Below, in pieces: positions 53,094 to 61,252 of a DNA stretch of 64,000 nucleotides. Location of the stretch: NCBI RefSeq assembly GCF_026626635.1, contig NZ_JAPNKA010000001.1, positions 3,596,001-3,660,000 on the forward strand, in the 5' to 3' direction. The notes beneath the pieces were generated by a model. The model made no database searches. It was not told the DNA's origin and was given only the letters and a program-made list of their open reading frames with translations. The first letter of the stretch is position 1. Each line of letters begins with the position of its first letter. The stretch is from Archangium lansingense. Its GTDB lineage: Bacteria; Myxococcota; Myxococcia; Myxococcales; Myxococcaceae. Position numbers and translations under genes: made by a program.

Positions 53094-53195
53094 CTGGCGG
53101 CGCAGGTGATGGGGGGACGCCTGCTGCTGGAGAGCGAAGGCCCCGGCAAGGGCTCCACGGCCACGCTCGAGCTCCCTGTCTCGCAGTCCCTCTGA
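53094..53195 (+). pseudogene. Histidine kinase C-terminal fragment
   Basis: About 33 codons reading AAQVMGGRLLLESEGPGKGS, then TATLELPVSQSL. This is the G2-box end of a histidine-kinase ATPase domain (MGGRxxxxSxxGxGxxF/TxxLP). Nothing upstream is in frame with a kinase. Confidence 0.6.
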
Positions 53196-53319
53196 CAGGG
53201 CGGCCCACCCGCCCAGCCCGGAAAAAAGAACCGGTTTATTAACCCTCATCAATGCGGGCGAGGGCGCCCCCCCCTACTCTCGAGGCCACAACGTCGCTGA
53301 ACGTTCTGGAACCCTCGCG

Positions 53320-53985
53320 ATGAACATCACCCGCCTTCACTCCCGCTCCCTGGGAATTCTCTTTCTCCTTCCGTTCTTCGCCTACGGCATGGGCACCGCG
53401 CTCGTCACCTCCGTCCTGAAGGATCCGGAGCACCTGGCCTTGGTGGCCGGTCAGAGGACGCCGTTCGTCGGGGGCGCGCTGCTGCTCCTGTTGAACTCCA
53501 TCACCGTCGTCGGGATTGGCGTGCTGTTCTTTCCGATACTCCGCGAGCGGAGCCCGAGCATCGCCGTCGCGTACGTCTGCACGCGGGTGATGGAGGCGCT
53601 GATCCTCATCGTCGGAGTGGTGTTCCTTCTGTGCATCCTTCAGCTCGGAGAATCCGCGCAAGGGCAGACGACGCCAGAGTTGGTGACCCTGTTCAAACTT
53701 CTCTCGAAGGGGAACTTCTGGGCGTACCAGCTCGCGATGATCATCCTGGGGGCCGGCAGCGTGGCGTTCTGCCTGTCGCTGTACCGCTCCCGGCTTCTTC
53801 CATCGTTTCTCCCGCTGGTGGGCGCGGTGGGCTACGGGCTTCTGGCGCTGGGGTCCGTGCTCGAGCTCTTCGGGCTGCCGTGGGGCGTCCTCTTCTCCGG
53901 GCCCGGGGGCCTGTTCGAGCTGTTCCTCGGCGGCTGGCTCATCGCCAAGGGGTTCCGGACGGTCACGCCTTCCGTTGCGGCGTAG
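53320..53985 (+). CDS. DUF4386 membrane protein
   Basis: 221 residues from ATG 53320. Six hydrophobic helices in the DUF4386 arrangement (RSLGILFLLPFFAYGMGTAL at the start, FWAYQLAMIILGAGSVAFCL in the middle, VLELFGLPWG, then FELFLGGWLIAKGF at the end). Such proteins are of unknown function and often sit beside regulators. The last 23 bases overlap the end of the convergent Crp-like gene. Confidence 0.85.
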   Translation: MNITRLHSRSLGILFLLPFFAYGMGTALVTSVLKDPEHLALVAGQRTPFVGGALLLLLNSITVVGIGVLFFPILRERSPSIAVAYVCTRVMEALILIVGVVFLLCILQLGESAQGQTTPELVTLFKLLSKGNFWAYQLAMIILGAGSVAFCLSLYRSRLLPSFLPLVGAVGYGLLALGSVLELFGLPWGVLFSGPGGLFELFLGGWLIAKGFRTVTPSVAA

Positions 53986-54568
53986 CCGGCTTGTCGCGCG
54001 TGGCGATACGCTTTCGGATCCGGCTCAGCGACTCGGGCTTCACGCCGATGTAGCTGGCCAGCTGGTACTGGGGAATCCGCTGGAGGATGCCGGGCCGCGT
54101 CTTCGAGAGCTTGAGGTAGCGCTGCTCCGGGGTATCGGTGAGATAGGAAGCGAACCACTCCTGCTGTTCCGCCAGGACCTTCTGCATCACCATCCGGGAG
54201 ATGCTCTCGAAGCGAGGGAAGCGTCGATACAGGTCCCCCTCGCGTTGCTCGGTGCCCACCACCACCGTGGTGTCTTCCGCGCAGACCAGGAAGTGATCCG
54301 CCGGGGTCTGGTTCATCATGCTTTGAATCGAGAGGACCCATTCGTCCTCGGTGAAGAACCCGTTGCTCCGCTCTTCACCGTCGACGACGTAGTACTGGCG
54401 GACGCAGCCCTGGAGGACGAAGTAGGCCTCGGTGCAGACCTGGCCCGCCATGAGCAAGTGCGTGCCTTTCGGACAGGTCTTCACCACCATGCTGTCCAGG
54501 ATGGCCTGGGCTTCCTCGTCCGACAGAGGAGAGATGCGGCGGAAGTAGTCGACGAGCTTGTGTTTCAT
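53963..54568 (-). CDS. Crp/Fnr-family regulator
   Basis: 201 residues from ATG 54568. N-terminal cyclic-nucleotide-binding fold (ISPLSDEEAQAILDSMVVKT, then CTEAYFVLQGCVRQYYVVDG). The C-terminal region carries a short DNA-binding helix pair of the type seen in Bacteroidetes-like Crp proteins (IPQYQLASYIGVKPESLSRI). The cAMP-contact Arg-Ser of true Crp is absent, so the ligand is unknown. It ends inside the convergent DUF4386 gene. Confidence 0.88.
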   Translation of the reverse strand: MKHKLVDYFRRISPLSDEEAQAILDSMVVKTCPKGTHLLMAGQVCTEAYFVLQGCVRQYYVVDGEERSNGFFTEDEWVLSIQSMMNQTPADHFLVCAEDTTVVVGTEQREGDLYRRFPRFESISRMVMQKVLAEQQEWFASYLTDTPEQRYLKLSKTRPGILQRIPQYQLASYIGVKPESLSRIRKRIATRDKPATPQRKA

Positions 54569-54638
54569 GAGAGCACTGCGCGACCTGCGGGGAGCCCCAT
54601 CATCCCACCAAGTTCATCCGACCGCGAGTCGAGAGAGA

Positions 54639-55439
54639 CTACTGCGCCAGCTCACGCAAGAACGACGCGACCACCTCTCCCAGGCGCTCGGGTTGTTCAA
54701 ACGGAAGGCCGTGGCCGGCGTCCTGTACCTGTGCGATTCGCACGCGTGGGTTGAGCCTCCGCAGCTCCGTTGCCATCTCGAGCGTGACGACAGGGCTGCT
54801 GTCCCCAATGACGAGCAGGCTCGGGACGTCAATCGCGCTCATCACGGCGCGATAGTCGGGGTTGGGGGGCGTGAGAACGTCGAAGGCGTCCGGAGGGGTC
54901 TTCAGTCTCGCCTCGGCCAGAAGCTCGACGAGCTCGGGCGAGCGACGCGGGTGTCGGGCTCGGAGCTGCGCGACGAGGTCAGACTTCTGCATGCCGAGGG
55001 TCCGGCGGTGTTGCTCGGCGACGTCGCTGTCGTGCACCTCGCGCTGGCGCTCGGGGCTCAAGAACGTCGGATCGACCAGGATGAGGCCGCGGAGGCCTCC
55101 CGCCCATCGACTCGCCACCACCGCGGCGGTCATGCCGCCCATCGAGTGGCCAAGCAGAACCGGACGAGGGAGTTCCAAGCCGCGGATGAGACCCTCGACG
55201 TCTCTCGCGTGATCGTCATACCGGTAGCCGTGGTGCGGCGCGCTCGAACCGCCGTGCCCTCTGGCGTCGGGCATGACGACGTCGAACTCACCCTCGAGCG
55301 CGCGAGCCAAGGGCGTCCAGCAGGCACCGTTCCCGGTCAATCCGTGGAGCAAAACGACGGGATGCCTGGCGCCTCCGGTTCGGAGGTAGTGGACGTTGAT
55401 GCCGTTCGTTTCGCAGACTCCACTGCGCCAGGTCGTCAT
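54639..55439 (-). CDS. Alpha/beta hydrolase
   Basis: 266 residues from ATG 55439. Classical fold: oxyanion HGLTGNG near residue 32, nucleophile elbow GHSMGG with S99, acid in VIGDSSP, and histidine in AGHGLPF. It is cytoplasmic (no signal peptide). The substrate cannot be told; the closest patterns are esterase- or haloperoxidase-like enzymes. It is divergent from the exported gene at 55553. Confidence 0.88.
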   Translation of the reverse strand: MTTWRSGVCETNGINVHYLRTGGARHPVVLLHGLTGNGACWTPLARALEGEFDVVMPDARGHGGSSAPHHGYRYDDHARDVEGLIRGLELPRPVLLGHSMGGMTAAVVASRWAGGLRGLILVDPTFLSPERQREVHDSDVAEQHRRTLGMQKSDLVAQLRARHPRRSPELVELLAEARLKTPPDAFDVLTPPNPDYRAVMSAIDVPSLLVIGDSSPVVTLEMATELRRLNPRVRIAQVQDAGHGLPFEQPERLGEVVASFLRELAQ

Positions 55440-55552
55440 GGTGTCCTTGCCTGCTGTTGCCTTGCTCGGCGGAAGACGCTCACTTCCGGCGGGTAGCGCG
55501 TCGAGCCAATTCGATTGCGGCTCGAAGGCGGGTGGAGATTAAGCTCCACGGC

Positions 55553-56257
55553 ATGCGCGTGCTTGCCCTTCTTTGCTTGCTCCTCGGTGTCTCCGCTCGC
55601 GCGGAAGCGCCACGGGATGACCTCCTCCAACGCCTGGGCGAGGAGGAGGAGCGGAAGCTGGCCATCCCCGGTTGCCGCACCGTGGAGAGCTCGGTCACGG
55701 AGGAGCTGGACTCGGAGGGCAAGGTGAAGGGACGGCTGACTCGCAGCTACGAGGTCACCCGCTCCGGAACCACGGTGGTTGCACGCAAGCTCCTCTCCCA
55801 GAAGGAAGAGGGGGACCTGTCCCGCCAGCTCAAGGAGGAGCCGAAGGACCCGCCGAAGAACGAGGACGACAAGGCGAGGATGTCCCCGTTCCATCCGCGG
55901 GCCAGGGCGGATTACCGCTTCGAATCCACACCGGGTCCGAGCGAGGGGCTCGTGACCGTGAAGTTCGCCCCCGTGAAGCCGGACAAGAAGCGGATGAAGG
56001 GACAGGCGGTGGTGGATGCGCGGGCCGGGAAGGTGATGACCCTGCGCATTTCCCCCTCCGACATGCCCCCCATGTTGGATGAGCTCCAGATGGACTTCCT
56101 GGCCTACACGGAGACCCCGTGCGAGCGGCAGCCCACGCGGATGAACATCGCCGCCTCGGGCGGAGTCCTCCTCTACAAGGTGCGCTTTCGTACAGAGGTG
56201 ACGGTGACCGGACACCAGAAGGTGGACGTGCCGGGCACCGCGACCGGAGCGCGCTGA
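55553..56257 (+). CDS. Exported protein of unknown function
   Basis: 234 residues from ATG 55553. Short signal peptide (VLALLCLLLGVSARA). The mature protein is charged, Lys/Glu-rich (LLSQKEEGDLSRQLKEEPKD), with beta strands in the second half (VTVKFAPVKPDKKRMKGQAV, then MNIAASGGVLLYKVRFRTEV). No family was recognised. A small hairpin (GTGGAG, ATTAAG, CTCCAC, 55532-55549) stands three bases before the ATG and would include any upstream GGAG ribosome site. Confidence 0.78.
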   Translation: MRVLALLCLLLGVSARAEAPRDDLLQRLGEEEERKLAIPGCRTVESSVTEELDSEGKVKGRLTRSYEVTRSGTTVVARKLLSQKEEGDLSRQLKEEPKDPPKNEDDKARMSPFHPRARADYRFESTPGPSEGLVTVKFAPVKPDKKRMKGQAVVDARAGKVMTLRISPSDMPPMLDELQMDFLAYTETPCERQPTRMNIAASGGVLLYKVRFRTEVTVTGHQKVDVPGTATGAR

Positions 56258-56487
56258 CGGGTGTCCGCCCTCCGGAGATGCATCCGGAAGGGGGATGACC
56301 TGACACCCGGAAGCCTGTCATGCCCTGGAATGCCGAGCGGTGATGAGCGCCGCCCCGCGAGCACTCTCTTGGTTTGGATGGCAACGCACGTGCACGCGCG
56401 CCTCACCAGGCCAGCAGGGGGCAGCTCCCGTCACGCGGGCCCCCTCGAGCGCCGCGAGCAACGTCAAGAGTTCAAGGCCCCCTTGCG

Positions 56488-58221
56488 TCAGCCGGTGACG
56501 GATGCCCGGTCCCCCTCCTTCAGGACAGACAGGCGCTCCAGGACGTAGTCGAGCATGCTGTGCGCCAGCGCGTGCTCTCCCATCACCACCCGGTCCACCC
56601 CTTGCGACTCGAGGTAGGCGCGCTCCTCGTCACCGTGCGTCCGCACGACGGCGGGAAGGGAAGGGTTCACGCGCTTGACCTGCTCCACGATCTCCCGGGC
56701 TTGGAGTGCGTCCGGCGTGGCGACGATGAGGATCCGGGCCGAGTCGAGATGCGCATGATCCAGGATGCCAAGCACCGCCGCGTCACCATAGATGGCGGGC
56801 ACTCCCTGCTCGCGCAGGCGCTCGACGTATTCGCGATTCTGCTCCACGACCACGAAGGGAATCTTCCTCTCCACCAGGCTCCGGCCAATCACGCCCCCCA
56901 CACGCCCGTAACCGATCAGCACCGCATGGTCTTGCAGCCGGACGTCGCCCATTCCCACGGGCAGCTCCGTCAACTCGTCCTTGGCCTGCTCCATGCGGGC
57001 CGCGAACCTGGGGTGGCGGCGGAGCCATCCCAGGATCGGGTCAATCATCTTGAAGACGAGCGGGTTGAGGGTGATGGACAGCAGGGCGCCCGAGAGCACC
57101 AGGCTCTGGCCTTCCCTCGGCAGCAGGCCGAGCGAGATGCCCAGGCCGACCAGGATGAACGCGAACTCGCCAATCTGCGCCAGGCTGGCGGACACCGTGA
57201 GCGCGGTGTTCACCGGGTAGCGGAACAGCAACACGATGAGGAAGGCGGCCAGGGACTTGCCCAGGACGATGATGGCCATCACGGCCAGCACCTGGAACGG
57301 CTGCTTCACCAGGACCATCGGATCGAAGAGCATGCCCACCGACACGAAGAACAACACCGCGAACGCGTCCTGGAGCGGGAGCGACTCTTCCGCGACCCGC
57401 TGACTGAGGTCCGACTCACTCACGACCACGCCGGCGAAGAAGGCGCCCAAGGCGAAGGAAACGCCAAAGAGCGCCGCGGCCCCGAACGCGATGCCCAGCG
57501 CGACCGCCAGCACCGACAGCGTGAACAGTTCCCGAGACCCCGTTCCGGCAACCTGCGACAACAGCCAGGGCACCAGCCGCTTGCCAGCGACCACCATCAC
57601 CACCACGAAGAGACAGACCTTGCCCAGGGTCACGCCCAGGGTCCAGAGGAGGCTGCCCCCTTCGGAGGCCGCCGCGGAGGGAACCCCTGCTCCCCCCAGG
57701 ACACTGCCCAGCGCGGGAAGGACGACGAGGGCGAGCACCATGGCCAGGTCTTCGACGATGAGCCAGCCCACCGCGATGCGGCCATTCACCGAATCGAGGA
57801 GGCCGCGTTCCTCCAGGGCACGCAGCAGCACCACGGTGCTGGCCGTCGACAGCGAGAGGCCAAACACGAGGCCCGCGCCGAGGCTCCATCCCCAGAAGTG
57901 CGCGACCGCTGCCCCCATCAGGGTGGCGGCGGCAATCTGCACGATGGCTCCCGGCACCGCGATGTTGCGCACCGCGAGCAGGTCCTTGATGGAGAAGTGA
58001 ATCCCCACCCCGAACATCAGGAGGATGACCCCAATCTCCGCCAACTGGCTGGCAAGCCCCCCGTCCGCCACGAAGCCGGGAGTGAAAGGCCCCACGGCCA
58101 CTCCCGCCAGCAGATAGCCCACCAAAGGTGGCAGCTTCAGCTGGCGGGCGACGAACCCGCCGACGAAGGCCAGTCCGAGTCCTACGGCGATGGTGGCGAT
58201 GAGCGAAGTGTCGTGGGGCAC
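56488..58221 (-). CDS. CPA2-family cation:proton antiporter with TrkA-N domain
   Basis: 577 residues from GTG 58221, where a hydrophobic start follows directly; earlier starts add an unlikely leader. About 12 membrane helices form a CPA2 exchanger (YbaL/KefB type), with the conserved GLSLSTASTVVLLRALEERG and helix FALGAFFAGVVVSESDLSQR. A C-terminal NAD-binding TrkA-N/RCK domain begins at VLIGYGRVGGVIGRSLVERK and includes GDAAVLGILDHAHLDSARIL. It probably exchanges K+ or Na+ for H+ under nucleotide control. Monocistronic. Confidence 0.9.
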   Translation of the reverse strand: MPHDTSLIATIAVGLGLAFVGGFVARQLKLPPLVGYLLAGVAVGPFTPGFVADGGLASQLAEIGVILLMFGVGIHFSIKDLLAVRNIAVPGAIVQIAAATLMGAAVAHFWGWSLGAGLVFGLSLSTASTVVLLRALEERGLLDSVNGRIAVGWLIVEDLAMVLALVVLPALGSVLGGAGVPSAAASEGGSLLWTLGVTLGKVCLFVVVMVVAGKRLVPWLLSQVAGTGSRELFTLSVLAVALGIAFGAAALFGVSFALGAFFAGVVVSESDLSQRVAEESLPLQDAFAVLFFVSVGMLFDPMVLVKQPFQVLAVMAIIVLGKSLAAFLIVLLFRYPVNTALTVSASLAQIGEFAFILVGLGISLGLLPREGQSLVLSGALLSITLNPLVFKMIDPILGWLRRHPRFAARMEQAKDELTELPVGMGDVRLQDHAVLIGYGRVGGVIGRSLVERKIPFVVVEQNREYVERLREQGVPAIYGDAAVLGILDHAHLDSARILIVATPDALQAREIVEQVKRVNPSLPAVVRTHGDEERAYLESQGVDRVVMGEHALAHSMLDYVLERLSVLKEGDRASVTG

Positions 58222-58436
58222 GGCAGGGTTCTCCCTGAGAGCTCTCTGGATGCAGTCTGAAAAGCGGCGCCGCGAGGACCCTCCCCTTGGGGTGGGACCC
58301 TCGAACACCTTTCGGTCATGGGTGGTCTGGAGCCGACGATCGCGAGCGATTCAACGAAGGTCAGCAACACTGGAATCTACTACACCGCTTCTTTGATTCC
58401 CAACCTTTAATGAGCGGTCGAATGCGGCGCGCCGAA

Positions 58437-58465
58437 TATAGGAAGGACAGGAGCCTGGTAGGGGG
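58437..58465 (+). repeat. 29-bp dispersed repeat, copy 1
   Basis: TATAGGAAGGACAGGAGCC, TG, GTAGGGGG. It matches 62699-62727 in 27 of 29 positions and in the same orientation. The flanks do not match. Confidence 0.6.
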
Positions 58466-58562
58466 TGCTCCTCATCGCGACGGCCGTCCTCCTGCGCCGC
58501 GGCGAAGGGAACGCTGGTCCTTCGGCGTGACGCATACGCATAGGGCAAATGGGAAGCCTCAT

Positions 58563-58605
58563 GAGGTTGAAGGGCTGGTGAGGACAGGCCGAGGAGGGCC
58601 GCCGC
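58563..58605 (-). repeat. IS91-associated end repeat, copy D (weak)
   Basis: GAGGTTGAAGGGCTGGTGAG and GGCCGAGGAGGGCCGCCG correspond to the core of the copies at 8777 and 36385, with more mismatches. Confidence 0.35.
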
Positions 58606-58667
58606 CTCGAGCGCCACGTTCGCCGCCTCCCTACCTGCTGGGGGAGCGCGACGATGGAGCAGGGCGG

Positions 58668-59702
58668 CTAGCGTTTCGCGGCCAGCTTCTTCAGCACGCG
58701 GTACTGCGCGGCGAGCATCGGCGGGTTCGGATCATGGCCGGTGCGCGGCACCATGATCAGTTCCTTGCGCGGGGCCGTGATGCGCTCGAAGTAGCGGCGC
58801 GTGACGGAGGCCGGCGTGACCAGGTCCTCGGTCCCCTGGATGAGATAGACCGGCATCTCGAAGTGCGTACCGAGCTTCGGCAGCTCGATGCCCTCCATCA
58901 TGCCGTCGCCCTTCATGCCGACCGCCTGGAGGTACGACCAGTCGTCGGCTTCGTCGAAGGCCGCTGCATGCGGAGCGTACAAGGGCGCCAGCTTCCACCA
59001 CTCGGCTCGGGGCGGCTCGGTGCGCGCGCGCTCGTACTGCCGGGTGACGCGGCGCAGCGCGCCGAAGCTGCGCGGGTCGGTCCACGGCGGTGGTCCCACT
59101 TGCCGCACGATGGCCATCGCCTTCTGGTCGCCGGCGGCTTTGGCCGCGGCCAGCGTCTGTTCGTACGAGGCCCGGCCGTCTTCGATGCGGCTCACCAGTT
59201 GTGCCGTGCCGACGTAGGCACTGAACAGGGACGGCCTGGCCAGCGCCATGTGCACGCCCAGCACGGAGCCCCATGATGAGCCAAATAGGATGACGCGCGG
59301 CTGGCCGAGCCGGCGCGTGACGAAGGCGGCCACTTCGAGACCGTCCTGCGTCATGCGCTCGATGGTCAGCTTGTCGCCTTCCGCCGGGCGGGTTTTCACG
59401 AAGGTCATGCCAGCGCCGCGCTGGTCCCACTGGACGAGCATGAAGTCGCGCTCCCAGTCGCCATACAGTGCGCTGGCGTACGGACTCAAGGCGTTGCCGG
59501 GGCCACCATGGATGAACAGGACCGCAGGATTGCGGCAGTCGGCGCCATCGATGGTCACCCACTGCGGGATGCCGCCGATCTGGACATAGCCGGCTTCATG
59601 CACCGGCGCGCCGCCGGCAGGGCAGTTGAACTGGGCAGGGAGCTCCTGAGCCGCAACGGACAGCGACAGGCCGCAGGTGAGGAAGGCGAGCAGTCTTTTC
59701 AT
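58668..59702 (-). CDS. Exported alpha/beta hydrolase, proline-iminopeptidase-like (S33)
   Basis: 344 residues from ATG 59702. Signal peptide (LLAFLTCGLSLSVAAQ). S33 signatures: HGGPG at residues 65-69, DQRGAG at 93-98, nucleophile elbow GSSWGS with S143, acid in IQGTEDLVTP, and histidine in RTGHDP. It would release N-terminal proline or other residues from peptides, or act as an esterase, outside the cytoplasm. The three Cys in the mature N-terminus fit an exported protein. Confidence 0.9.
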   Translation of the reverse strand: MKRLLAFLTCGLSLSVAAQELPAQFNCPAGGAPVHEAGYVQIGGIPQWVTIDGADCRNPAVLFIHGGPGNALSPYASALYGDWERDFMLVQWDQRGAGMTFVKTRPAEGDKLTIERMTQDGLEVAAFVTRRLGQPRVILFGSSWGSVLGVHMALARPSLFSAYVGTAQLVSRIEDGRASYEQTLAAAKAAGDQKAMAIVRQVGPPPWTDPRSFGALRRVTRQYERARTEPPRAEWWKLAPLYAPHAAAFDEADDWSYLQAVGMKGDGMMEGIELPKLGTHFEMPVYLIQGTEDLVTPASVTRRYFERITAPRKELIMVPRTGHDPNPPMLAAQYRVLKKLAAKR

Positions 59703-59800
59703 GGGTTGGCGATGAGTTGAAGGAACTGCAGGGTGTATCGGACGTCTCTGATCGATCAACCGCAGACCGCCAGACCATTGAATCGCGGTGGTGTGACGGC

Positions 59801-60328
59801 TCAGGGCCGCAGCCGCGCGTACATGGCTTGATCGTGCACCACTCCATCCTTCACGGCGCTGTGGCGCAGGATTCCTTCCAGGACGAAACCCGTCTTCTCC
59901 AGGATGCGGCGCGAGCCCACGTTGTCCACGAAGGGCAACGCGAACAGGCGCAGCAGCGAGGTGTCCTCGAAGGCCCATGACACGAAGCCAGCGAGCGCGG
60001 CGCTGGTGATGCCTCGGCCCCAGTGCGACTCGCCGAGCCAGTAGCCGACCTCCGCCGAGTACCGCTCGATGTCCGAGCCCGGAATCATACCGATGGAACC
60101 CACCGCCTCGCCCGAGACTTCAATGGCCAGGTTCGTCAGTGGGTGCGCTCCAGAGGCGTACTGCACCCAGGCCTCCGCGTCGGCGAGGGTGTAGGGGTGG
60201 GGAAAGCGGTCCCGGAGGTTCAGCCACACCGCGCGGTTGTTGGCATGCCGTACCAGGGAGGCCTCGTCACCGCGCTGGAAGGCACGGAGGGCACAGGGAC
60301 CACACTCGATTCGGAGCGGCTTCGTCAT
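59801..60328 (-). CDS. GNAT-family acetyltransferase (RimJ/RimL type)
   Basis: 175 residues from ATG 60328. The acetyl-CoA-binding motif is GYWLGESHWGRGITSAALAG, followed by RLFALPFVDNVGSRRILEKT and GFVLEGILRHS, typical of the RimJ/RimL branch that acetylates protein N-termini or small molecules. Cytoplasmic. Not linked to neighbours by overlap. Confidence 0.92.
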   Translation of the reverse strand: MTKPLRIECGPCALRAFQRGDEASLVRHANNRAVWLNLRDRFPHPYTLADAEAWVQYASGAHPLTNLAIEVSGEAVGSIGMIPGSDIERYSAEVGYWLGESHWGRGITSAALAGFVSWAFEDTSLLRLFALPFVDNVGSRRILEKTGFVLEGILRHSAVKDGVVHDQAMYARLRP

Positions 60329-60422
60329 GGGCCTGCACTATTCCAGTGGTGCTTCGTGATGGATAGGGCAACGTGGAGGCCGTGAAACCAAATGCTTCGT
60401 GATGACGGCCGCTCGGGCGACG

Positions 60423-60758
60423 TCACAACGGCACATTGACCGCAATTCCCTCGCGGCCGGAAATCCACTCGCGCAAGTACTGGTTGAGCTCCCCGTAGAA
60501 TGACACCGACACCAGATCAGCCACCGCAAAGAGTTCGCGGAGCAGTGAATCCACATGGTTGTTATGCGTTTCGGCCGCGTCAGCGTCGACGTACTCCTCA
60601 ATTATCGAATAATGACCGGGCCTCTGCGTGACGAACCACTGGTAGCGCAACGTTCCCGGCTCGGTCGCAGCGGTGGATGCCAATGCCCGCGCCACCCGCA
60701 GGAACTCTGCCTCCCCGTCGGTCCGTGCTCTGAACTCACATATCACCAGAAGACTCAT
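60423..60758 (-). CDS. Antibiotic-biosynthesis monooxygenase (ABM) domain protein
   Basis: 111 residues from ATG 60758. Small ferredoxin-like barrel: SLLVICEFRARTDGEAEFLR, then EPGTLRYQWFVTQRPGHYSI and IEEYVDADAAETHNNH. The family includes cofactor-free quinone-forming monooxygenases and many housekeeping relatives; no biosynthetic genes are near. Single gene. Confidence 0.88.
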   Translation of the reverse strand: MSLLVICEFRARTDGEAEFLRVARALASTAATEPGTLRYQWFVTQRPGHYSIIEEYVDADAAETHNNHVDSLLRELFAVADLVSVSFYGELNQYLREWISGREGIAVNVPL

Positions 60759-60862
60759 ACGATTCTCCTACGCAGGCCGCGCTTTGAGGGTCGGTTTTCG
60801 TCGTACCACTCGGCAGGCTGGAAGTCGTTCAATAACCTGCTGCGCGCCGCGATGGCGAACAG

Positions 60863-61170
60863 GAAATGTGAGTCTGCTGCTCGGGCTCGGGCTCGCGGTG
60901 CTGTCGGCGGTGCTCCTGATGACGGTGCGCTTGCCGGCGCTGGAGCTGGCGTGGTTGCTGCTGGTGGTCGTTCCCATCGTCTTCCTGGTGATGGAGGCCT
61001 CGTTGGCGCTGGGGCGGCTCCCCCGGCTGGATGGTGAGGAGCGGGAGCTCACCGCCTTCTTCAGCGACATCCGCGGCTTCTCCAGCTTCTCCGAGACCTT
61101 CCAGGACAAGCCGCGCGAGCTGGTCCGCGTGCTCAACCGCTCAACCTCAAGAAGTGAGAGGAACCGATAG
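60863..61170 (+). pseudogene. Adenylate/guanylate cyclase fragment
   Basis: About 100 codons. Two hydrophobic helices (LGLAVLSAVLLMTVRLPALE, then AWLLLVVVPIVFLVMEASLA) lead straight into the beginning of a class III cyclase domain (DGEERELTAFFSDIRGFSSF, SE). The sequence then turns into a short unrelated tail and stop. CHASE2-type cyclases have this arrangement. The catalytic domain is cut off after its first metal-binding aspartate. Confidence 0.65.
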
Positions 61171-61252
61171 AACGGAAGTAAAGGGAGGACGCCATCGGTT
61201 CGGGATATTCTTCCGGCCGTCCCCTCACATCTCCCATGTGTGAGGAAGTCCC

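Larger units (their letters stand above)
58222..58667. other. Intergenic region with two repeat remnants
   Basis: 446 bases without a supported gene. It holds the promoter side of the antiporter, a 29-bp dispersed repeat (58437-58465) and a weak IS91-type end repeat (58563-58605). Confidence 0.4.

Noticed and set aside
56374..58260. 628-codon plus-strand open frame rich in His, Gln and Glu
   Set aside because: Shadow of the antiporter gene; composition mirrors the complementary codons of hydrophobic residues.
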